Part shown: one piece after another, positions 1 through 10,800 of the stretch
How the letters are laid out: every line of letters begins with the position of its first letter
Numbering within the stretch: the first letter of the stretch is position 1
Assembly: GCF_902459465.1 (NCBI RefSeq)
Contig: NC_047063.1
Coordinates: 17,573,685-17,637,684 of the forward strand
Length of the DNA stretch: 64,000 bases
Direction: 5' to 3'
Source: Asterias rubens
Lineage: Eukaryota > Echinodermata > Asteroidea > Forcipulatida > Asteriidae
The notes under the pieces: model-generated
The model's database searches: none
Told to the model about the DNA's origin: nothing
The model's input: the letters and a program-made list of their open reading frames with translations, nothing else
Translations under genes and position numbers: made by a program

Positions 1-242
1 CTTGGAAATTACAGGATTTCAAATAATCTTAACTGCAATCTTCCACATCAATGATGAATGACCCCTTTACAAAATATCCAGGTACCTGGCTGCTTCTGTA
101 ATCAATGGTGAAGTCACTGTGCACAGAGCGTTGTGGACAGTCGGAGCAGCTCAACAATATGCTGCAATGTGTACGCTAGGCCTATGTAGCAAGCTGCCAA
201 GAGTACATTTGCTATTCTAATATTATTTATTTTGAATGATCA

Positions 243-389
243 ATAGGAGACTTTCCAACACTAGGTGGCAGCAGACATACCGGGTAAATTTCCATTGTTT
301 ATGTAGTTCTGAACATGCGCATAATTCTGAGAACAATGGATTTACCCGGTAAGTCTGCTGCCCTCTATCGTCCCAGAAAGTCTCCCATT
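243..389. mobile_element. Palindromic MITE-like foldback element
   Basis: The two ends are imperfect inverted repeats. Both arms read GGAGACTTTC, then after a short divergent stretch GGCAGCAGAC, then TACCGGGTAAAT, then CATTG, leaving a loop of about 40 bp. There is no coding capacity. The structure is what a non-autonomous DNA transposon (MITE) looks like. The target duplication is not clear. Confidence 0.7.
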
Positions 390-2258
390 AACCGAACTGT
401 AACTATTTAAATAATTTTTTGTAAGTAAGCGTCAAAGGAGAATATTAATATGTTTACATTAATCATACAGAATGTCTTCAAATTTATATTCACTGCCCAA
501 ACTGTAAATTTCAAAATGTCACTGTAAGTAACGAAGAGTGTTACAGATTGGTGCAATGGCATGAATGGAGTGAGTTACTTTTGATTATTGTACACACTGA
601 AGCTTGACACATACACACCTGTAGACACTGCCTCAAATCAAATTATGTATTATAATATGTAGGTTCTTATGATTTTGTCTTTCTCCAATCATAACAAGTC
701 GTGGGATATATTCAAAGAAAACACTGCGTGTGGATGTTTGCACAAAAGCTTTTGCCGTACAAAGACAGGCTTGTCGAAGATGTAGACATACCGAAGCAAC
801 AGGAATATTGTCACACTAGGTGCATGTTTACATATGGGCCCACTCTCTGTGTGCGATGCCATAATTTAAAGATAGCATCATTTCACTTGCTCAGACAAAT
901 TCGTTTATTGATGTAATCATTGCACAGGGATAAACTTTTTTTATTACACCCTTACAACAATGTTATATAAGTACTGTGTGAGGCTTGTAGGCTAGATAAG
1001 CAAAACAGGGTGTGTGACAAACAAAATCAGGGTGTGTTAGTTAGTAAAATTTGAAATTGAAGCCACATCATTAGTAATTTTTTATTTTGAAGAGCACAGC
1101 TTGCAATAAAAAGATGGAAGCAGCGGGTCTGAACACAGACTGCGATTTCTTTCAGTTGGCCAAGCCACTCACGGCTGATTGGCTGGCTGCCTAAACGCTT
1201 GCACCGTGTACTCGGTGCCTTGAGATTTCCGCCAGAAAAACAAAATCCACATACTTGAGTGGTCATCTCTATTGGATGCAATGATAACGACAAGGTCAAA
1301 AATATTGTTTGGGTTTTAAATACCCTTACTTACTTTTGAGTAACCCTGCCACATAGTTTAATCACCAAGAAGGCATCAATTTCAGAATCATGTCTGTAAT
1401 ATGGTTATACTGACATCTTGGCAATTAAAAATAATGAAGCATGAGAATTTCCCCTACATTGTTGCATCATTAACACGAGGCCATGTATTGGCACGAAATT
1501 TGTGATCCTTTTAGTGGCCTTGATTCAACATGCACGCTACATATACCCATCCCCAGGACTGCATGACACTGTGCAGGTACTTTCATTTGAATATTTGACA
1601 ATTTTAAATGAATATTGATATTTATCAATGGCTAATCACAGCCTGCTGACGGTTGGTTAGCTTGGACTCTGCACCTACTCTACAAACATAAACAATGTAG
1701 TGTGTACTCGGCCATGGCTCGACCAACGTGGCTGTGTTTGCCTGTTCATGAATGTTGGTAAAGCTAGTTTTGTTGTACATGTTCCGCCAAATTCAAGACT
1801 AGTTAATCATTTTAGTTAAAGTTTTTGACCCACCTGCTGCAATGTGAAGTGTACATTAAGCATGCAAGTCAGTTTATTATTTACACTGGAAAATGCTTCT
1901 TTTTTTTTCATTGCTAGACCTTTATCCTGTTGTGGCCATCTTCATTTTCTCACGTTTAAATCAATGTAGCCAAACTAATTGTAAGGCTGGATGGAGAAAT
2001 GGTCTGATTCCTTTTTCTCACAATGAATATTGATCAGCATTCAATACTTTTATTGGATACAGGATACGTGACTACATTGTAAGATTGTGGCACCATTGAC
2101 CAGAGAGCTGTGTACTGACAGAGCTGTGTATTGAGAGAGTTGCAATAACTTGCGAATAGAAGAAATTTTCTCACGTGTACATGTAGGAAACAAACAAAAT
2201 CTCCACAGGCCTGATTGGTAAGAGACTTTTTTCTTTTCTTTTTCATTAGCTTTAAATA

Positions 2259-2427
2259 GACCTTATGCATTGACGTCATCCAGCCGCCATCTTAGAGGAA
2301 AAACTGTGACGAAACAATCGAGACGCATAGATTTGTACGCGCGGCGCATAGTATTGGCCAATGAACAACCTCCTTTTGACCTCTAGGTGAGGGCGCCCTA
2401 CTGAAATGACGTCATGTGCATAAGGTC
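2259..2427. mobile_element. MITE-like element with GACCTTATGCA terminal inverted repeats
   Basis: The left end GACCTTATGCATTGACGTCAT is mirrored at the right end by ATGACGTCATGTGCATAAGGTC. The interior is GC-richer than the surroundings and holds no open frame. A short non-autonomous DNA transposon is the simplest reading. Each terminal repeat carries a palindromic TGACGTCA, so copies could bring CRE-like sites with them. Confidence 0.7.
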
Positions 2428-4878
2428 CAACGTGTTAGCTAGCGAGCCGTGCACGCCGTGTTAGCACGGCCAGTTGGGCTGAAAACACAGGCAAATTTTT
2501 TTTTTTTATGCACGGCTTGGGTGAAGCCGTGCTGTCTAATAATTTCAGTGAAAATTACTGAACTTCTTTTATTATTTTTTTGTTGTTGAACAGTTTAAAC
2601 AGCAGTGAGTAAAATTAGATTTGGTTTTACCAGATTTCCTTCTTCCTTTTGAATCAAAATTTCAACTACGCAACCATAAAACAATCACTCGAAGTTGCCT
2701 CGAAAACGCAGACCACATTGCGACCACACAAAACACAACGCACAAACCACACATTACACAACGCACGTGCAAATTACACAACGCAAGCGAGACACGCAGA
2801 CTTCGTTTTAACAGTCAGTTGTCGTCATCGACCGTCATCAGCAGGCAGCATGAACTCCATGCACGCGTGGTATGATAGAGGCGAATTCACACGCGTTTTC
2901 GTTCAGATTATTTTAGGTATCAATCTCATCTCCATGATCCTACAAACCATCGCGCTCTGGATTTTTCTACTATGACGTCAGTATCGGTAACTGAGTAACA
3001 CGCGGCGCAGTGCACCTTTTACAGCATACATTCTGCAGTTGCTTTGTAGATTGGTTCCGCAGTTTTTCCCAACTCGACGGCGGCAAACATGACAATCTTT
3101 TTTCCTTCTAGAAATTCAAGGGCACATCGTTTGTTCGTTGTAGAGTTTGGTTGAAACATCAAGACTTTTTGGGATTTCAATGTTTGCATCTCTTGGGTGT
3201 TAATGCAGTTGACAAAACGATGTTTATTTTCCGCTCGAAAGGTTCAAAAACTGGTTCATGTTTCTTTTCAAATCTCAAGTCGGTTTTGCTGTAGGGGGGG
3301 ATAGACCTCCCAAATTTATTTTTCAATGCATGGTACGTTTTTTTGCCCAGTGGAACTACTTAAATGGCACTGTCTTTCGTAACTGTGTTCGTTCTTTATT
3401 CTCCGCAGACTGTTTACAAATTGCCTTTGCCCCAGTTTCAACAATTAAACAACCTATAAGACTTAAACGTTATGAAACCTAAACACATACAAAGGAAAAT
3501 ATTAATTACCATGATCAGTCAGTTTACATTAAGCAAACAATTATGGTACATGTAAATCACTCTTGGCATTTTGATTGGTTGCAAATACTTAATTAATTGA
3601 TTGATTTGTTTAAATTAAATACAAAAACTATTATCAGCTTCACGACCTTAGGCCTATAGTTCTGAAATCGAATGGACAAGAATGGATAGAAAATTAACAT
3701 TAGTACATGATAACTCTTAATTTCTTCAATACCTCTTCCTTTTTTTTTTTTTAGTCTTTAAGCAAAATTTTGTATCAAGAGTAACACATGCCAAAAAATA
3801 TTTTGTTGACAGCAAACTTGTACTGCATTATTTGATCGCTTTTGAACCATTTCAGGCTAAATGGGTCCAGGCGCAGCTCCATGGTCCAAGTAACTGCTTT
3901 GAACTGGCCTATTGACCCAGACACATTTTATAGAGTTTAACAATGTATTGTGGACGTCGATCACCTTTATAATATCTGTGCTTTAAAGCCTCTCATTTTC
4001 GAGTTGAAAACAAAACAAAAATGTAATCAAAATAGTTTACTTGTAACAGAAATAGGTACCAGAAATGCTTCCAGGGCCCTTAAGGGGGGGGGGGGGGGGG
4101 GTGAGACAGACTTGGCGCTGCACGCTCGTGTTGTGTGCTACGCACACGTTTCTATTTTTTTGTAGTGATTTTAGGTTACACTCCCACTTTTTCAGTATGC
4201 ACTCCCACTTTCCAAATTCCTGGCTAAGACACTGATAAGGTCTACTAACTATAACTTCTCATTGGTGTTCTTACAATTTTATTAAAATCTTTAAAACTAG
4301 CTATTTAAAATTGGGATAAAGTTGGCAAAAAGATTAACCTAGCATCTCAAACAGATTCTTATAATTGAGTACACCCAACAATAAGGGCTCTCCCAAGAAT
4401 TTTTCTTTGGAGAGCATTCAGAGCATTCTGTAACCAAGCTGAACTGAAACAAGGTCCTCAGATTGTTTATCTTTGGTTTCAAAAGCCCTACTGTGTAATC
4501 TGGGGCAATTAGCAAATTAGACCCAATACGCTAACTTGTGCATGGGGAAAACCCTGATACTGGCACAGTCTATCAACATGGTCAACATCATTATCAAGAC
4601 GACTCTCGTCTGACTTAACACATGCGTCAGCCTCTCCCCTCCCATAAGGGTTTGAAGAGCGGCATCATAATGGCTGTTAGGACTTGTAACGAGTCCCGCA
4701 GCTGTGCTCCTCCTCAATCCCGAGCTGGCAGCCGTTTACGATTTGTGTTGTTTAGTTGTGCCATCATTGTTGTCTTTCATTAGCTAGGTAAGACAGGGGT
4801 TCGCCAAGCCACTCCGTCTCTCTACTGGCTGTTGGGGTGGACAGTCCCACCCTCATGATTAAAATAAAACAGACTTAC

Positions 4879-7800
4879 CTTGCCATGGTTCCAAGTGCTG
4901 ATATGTGCAAGTTCCACACTGAGATCGCTGCATGACTTCAACTTCTCAATGAGCAATTTACAGTCACCAGGCTGCAATACAATGAGAGGCAAATCAAAAC
5001 TTGTTAAAAACATAGGAAGAGATTTGTAAAAACGTGGAAATTCCTGAAAAATTGCTCATGAGACTACATGTAGCTACTCACTTACGTTACATTAAAGGAA
5101 CACGTTGCCTTGGATCAGACGAGTTGCTCTATAAAAAGTGTTTGTAACCGTTTTTTATAAAATGCATATGGTTGGAAGATGTTTTAAAAGTAGAATACAA
5201 TGATCCACACAAGTTTGCCTCGAAATTGCGTGGTTTTTCTTTTACTGTGCGAACTAACACGGTCGGCCATTTATGGGAGTCAAAAATTTGACTCCCATAA
5301 ATGGCCGACCATGTTAGTTGACGAGGTAAAAGAAAAAGAAAAACCAATTTTGAGGCATGTTTGTGTGGATCATTGTATTCTACTTTTAAAACATCTTCCA
5401 ACCATATATGCATACTTTCATAACGCTTGAATTTATGTCAGGCATGATATTTGGTCCTTGGACAAAGTGTAGGAACGTTTTATTGAGTACCTGGGCTGAC
5501 CTACATGTACATGTACACATGGTGTAGGCTTTAGTTAACTTTTCAGGCCTTACTAATAAAAAAAATTCCTATTTATCCAAGGGTAAACAAATTGGAAAAC
5601 AGACTAAAGTAGGAAGAATATCATGCCTGTTAAGTGTGAATTATGACACAAAATCTAAAATTTCTCATCACCCCTGCCTGCCTGGAAATGCACCGGAACG
5701 TACAAGGACAAGGTCTTCTTCTTTTTTTAAACAAAGGTTACTTCATATCTACACAACACTATTTTAAGTAATTTAAAGGCTCATGAATACTTAAAATCAA
5801 TGACCTTGATGCATATTAACGACATCATTAACATCATCATCATACTTAGACAATATGACCCTGATCAATATTACTACCCAAGCGAGTTCTGCAAAACTCT
5901 TACGAACCATCTGCTACTTTATCCCTTACTGTAGCAACAAGATCAATCTTAACACCAATAAGGTGATGACACGTTTTCATCTTTGAAAGGGCAAAAGCAT
6001 CAATGTCATTTTCCAATGTACTAGGGCGCTTCCATTGGAAAATCTTAAACACGAGTAAGTCGATGAAACTTTTTTTCATCTTTGAAAGGGCAAGGCCATT
6101 ATCATTTTGCAAAGGGCACTTCCATTAGAAAATCTGAAAGTCTATTTGAAACTTTTGAAGGGGCACCAAGGCCAAGACCAGGACAACAGAGGCAAAGATG
6201 GCCTCCGTGAAGTTCAAGGCCTGAAACAATCATCATTACAAAGATAAGATGTCCCTATGAAAATAAATTTGTTAACATTGTTATTATGTCAATTTAAATT
6301 ACCATGGTAATGTGAGAACTGTAACTATTTCAAGCCAATCAAGTTTGTGTGATAGACTTGTAGGAATGTTTCACTTCCTAAAAAATACATAAATACTCAA
6401 GTTAGTTCTTAACTGGGATCAAATGGCCACACCCAGTTGATAATTTGTACCCTTACTGTGTGAGTAACTAATCTGTCATTAGCTTGTCAAAGTTACTGGA
6501 TGTAATAAACTTAAATTTTGAATTTTAAGCCAACTAAGACACCCTAAATATACATACTGTAGTATGCCTAGGGGTCAATTTCATTTATTATTCAAGCAAA
6601 AGAATTTGCTTAAGCGCAATTCTTAGAAAGCCATGTCCACTCCTCACAGTTAGCAGCACTATGAAATTGAAATTGCACAGGAAGCACAAATCGCAGCTCT
6701 ATAAAACTGGACCAAGTGCTCAATTTCATAAGGCTGATAGTGCTAAGCAAAAGAGTAAGCATGAAACCAGCCACACGAGACATGATATTTTGGAGGGTAA
6801 CCAAATTCCAGGCAGCAACATTATTCTGTGTCTTAATTAGTTTTTGCAGCTACATGTGAAATTTGGCCAAGATCCTGGCCAACACCTTATAAATTCTCTC
6901 GATCAAGCCTCTCACAAACTCTCAACATGTATTCATCTCAACAATAACATCAAACATCTCCCATATCATTATCCAACTGAGTGATAGGCCATTCATCAAA
7001 TACATGTATGCCAAGGGACTTTCACAATAAACTACATGATGTAACCTCTGAATAACACTGTGCACACTGTAACGTTACTACTGAAGGCTGACGGACATGT
7101 CCCATGGCATTCACATGCACTAAATCCATGCACTGAATGTTCTATAATGAGGTACTAAAGGTACGTACAGCATTTGTGAGCAAAATTGCAAAAAATAGGT
7201 TTTACTAATATACTTTAATTTGATTTCATAACACAGGCATGATATATGGTGGCTGGAAAAAAAGTAGGAACATTTGATTAGGTACAAGGGCTGTACATTT
7301 GGGCTCTGCGTGGGAGTGTCGTGGCCGAGCGCTTAAGAGCACCGAATTCAAACTCTGGTGTTTCGGATCAGCAGAGTGTGGGTTCTAATCCCCATCCGTG
7401 ACACTTGTCATTCAGCAAGACACATAACCATTGCTTCGTCCTTCGGATGGGACGTAAAGCCGTTGGTCCCATGTGTTGTGTAAACGCATGTAAAAGAACC
7501 CAGTGCACTTATCGAAAAGAGAAGGGGTTCGCCCCGGTGTTCCTGGCTGGATTGGCAGCATATTGCGCCACAGCACCTTGTAAACCATTACATGGTGCTT
7601 AAAAGGATTAGGTCTTATATCTCAAAAATTCGCCCCACTTCTTGCAGTAATAATACCTGGCGCTTTGTATCCTTTGGCAAAAGGCGCGTTATAAATACGG
7701 TTATTATTATTATTACTATTATTATTATTATTGCACAACTGATAATGTATGTTACATGTACAATGTACATGTCTGTGCATACGGCATGCAATTACTTTGT

Positions 7801-10800
7801 AAACAATTTGATATACTATCTACTAACTACGCATTTCACCCGGAAATTCAAAATGTCAAAAGAGACTAAACATATGACAACGACAACACTTTTTAAACAT
7901 TCCACCCCTTACCCGATCACCGCATAATTAACATGTCCAACAGCACTAGTAGTATTATTTTAGTAGACGCAAGTAACATGGACATTTACGTGCACGTATG
8001 TTAGTGAAATTTGATTTGTTTGTCTGTGATCTTGGTATTTAGCCCTATTTTAAGCATCAGTGCTGAGTACTATTGAAATGTTTATTTGGACTCTTTGAAT
8101 ACATGCAAGTACCAGGCAGATTGAGAGTGCTCAAGATTTATAACAATTGCTTGGATATTTGATAACACAATATTACAATTACAGTCTGGCTGTATACATT
8201 GTACCTGAATGTCGTCTTGTCATTTTAGGCTTCGGGAAAGACTCTGCTTTACTAAAAACATAAGGCCACCAACTATTTTTTTCTGCAATTACAATTTGAT
8301 AGTCCTACATGTAATGTTAAGATAAACAGCAAACGATGTGGTTCAAAAAATAGATACTTACTTACATGTAGCTATCCATCAAAATCAGTTGACTGTGTAT
8401 GTACGGTACGGTTCAGTATGACCATTGATTTGATTTTTTTTTTTTTCAGAATTCTCTATAACAAAATTAGGCCCCAATCTAAAGCTTTCTAAAACTAGCA
8501 ACACTTTGACGTCTTTAGTGCAATGTTTTTGCTTTGTTATTGCAACAACGAGGCTTTAAAAAACAGTTCCCACAAATTACTTTAAGGCACTAATCACGTT
8601 TGGTATTGTCAAAGACCAGTATTCTCACTTGGTGTATCCCAACATATGCATAAAATAACAAGCCTGTGAAATTTTGACTCAATTGGTCATTGAAGTTGCA
8701 AGAAAATGATGAAAGAAAAAAACACCCTTGTTGTACAAAATAGTGTGCTTTCAGATAGGAATAAATTATTTCAGTGAGAAATTTCTAAAAAACTCAAAAA
8801 CTACGTTACATGTACTTCAGTAGGAGTCGTTTCTCACGTTTTTAAAAAATACTTTCAACAGCTCTCTGTTGCTCGTTACCAAGTAAGGTTTTATGCTAAT
8901 AATTATTTTGAGTAATTACCAAATGTGTACAGTGCCTTTAACATGACTGATGACAACACAGGTCTTTTTGCAAATCTTTCTGAAACGCATACTGAGAAGA
9001 GTATCCAAAATAAATGTTTTTGAACGAAGAAATTCTCATGTTAACTCAATTTCCTTACTGGTAAAAAAAAAACATTTGTAAATGACTTTCAGCAAAGATC
9101 AATTGTTGCTATTTTTGTTCAAACTGTTCTTTAAGAAATACCGCACGATCTTGTTGATCACTGTTAATGTAAATATTTAAACAGACTTCATCAGTATGGA
9201 GTAATTCAAGTACTTGACGTTTAAAACAAGTTGTACGTTGTTGAGACTAGAGTAAGCCCAGTCAGTAAGCTCAGTAAAGCTTAGTGACAAATGAACAGCC
9301 ACTTTTTATTTTCATGATAGGAGTTTCATAATAAGTCAATTTAAAGGGAAGGTACACAGACCAGTGTCCTCACTTACTGTATCCCATCATAAGCATAAAA
9401 TAACAAGCCTGTGAAAATTTGAGCTCAATTGGTCATCGGAGTTGCGGAAAAATAATGAAAGAAAAAACACCCATGTTGGACGAACTTGTGTGCTTTCAGA
9501 TAGGAATAAAAGACTTCTGGCTAGAAGTCTTTTAATATTTTAGTGAGAAATTACTTCTTTTTCAAAAACAAAGTTACTTCAGAGGGAGTCGTTTCCCACA
9601 ATGTGTTATACTACCAACAGCTCCCCAATGCTCGTTACCAAGTCAGTTTTTAAGTTAATATTTGTTTTGAGTAATTACCAAACATGTACCTTCCCTTTAA
9701 CTACATGTAGGAAACTTGTTTTTGTTTTTCATAAACAAGATTTAACATGCATCTCATGATCTCGATCCAATAAGCAAACATGAGCAATGATACCAGTCAC
9801 AAATGGTACAAGGGAAATGGTGTTTTGGCCGGTTACCTTTTTCTGCTAAGCACAATTTTGATGTGCTTAGCTACTTTTTATGCTTCAGCAGCCGAGAGCT
9901 CTAAAAAGTGGGCCCAATTAAAAAAAAATGCTTTTAAGCACAAAACTTCCCATTTCATGTGACGGCTTTTGCCCACACTTTTCTGCATATGTTTGCTTAG
10001 TGGCAATATTCTGCTTTTTAAAAAGTAGCTCAATAAAATTTGGGCTCTGCTTCTTACAGAGCGGATGATGTGAATCAAATTTAGTCATCCCAAAACAAGA
10101 AATCTACATTGCCTTTATGTGATGTCAATGTCTTTTGGACACATATAATAGAAAAACTGAAAGAAAGGCCCACTTGGAATCAAACTGAGAGCTGATCTGT
10201 CCTTGTCTGTCTAGTGTGTAATGAGCTAACATTGGTAAGTGTGCATCGTGCCAAAGAACAGTCTCCACCTTCAACAATCCTGTAGGACATAAACCTAATC
10301 CTCTAGGATTGGGTAACTTAAGACATCTCAAGGGGTTAGTCAGTCTACAGGAGACGCGAGCACGGGTTGGACCGATCGCGAACGGCTAAGAAATAGAGAC
10401 AATGAACACAACACGAGCGGACGAAATACAAGATTGACAGACGGCAATAAAGATAGAACATAGAATTCAGTTTTTTATTTTAATATCGTTTTTTCCTTTT
10501 CTTGTGATAAGTGTGGCATGGAAATTAGAGTATGAAGTTCAGGATGTAATAACTGATTTAGATTTGGGACAAACATCTGTTTACTTGGATTTCAATATCA
10601 AATAAATAATTCAGATTGTTTTTTTGTTAATCACATGTGAATTTTCCCTGTACAGTGTCATGTGCATGTAGAATGTTGTACAATGTACAAATGTATGTGA
10701 AAGGTATTAAAATGTCAACAACAGAGGGATGGGATTATTTGCAATAAGTTGGCTTAATGAAAACAAACTAGGCCTTTAGGTTCTTATTTAGTTAATGTAT

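Larger units (their letters stand above)
1..4878. other. HUWE1 intron or upstream-of-window exons; repeat-bearing DNA
   Basis: No coding exon could be supported here. HUWE1 must continue leftward on the minus strand, but the expected next exon (the family has a CELYHWVD-like stretch directly after the exon at 4879-4971) was not found, so this is probably intron. It holds a palindromic element at 243-389, a second at 2259-2427, a poly-G tract near 4085-4101 and short open frames that look spurious. Confidence 0.5.

Noticed and set aside
2621..2975. Two overlapping plus-strand frames with CACAA-rich codons, one ending in a hydrophobic stretch
   Set aside because: The sequence is driven by a CACA/ACACAA-rich tract. 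There is no homology, no splice support and it is shadowed by the other frame.
7319..7405. Possible tRNA-Leu/Ser gene
   Set aside because: A- and B-box-like motifs are present, but the cloverleaf is not intact and the sequence continues into a SINE body and tail with relatives elsewhere in the window.
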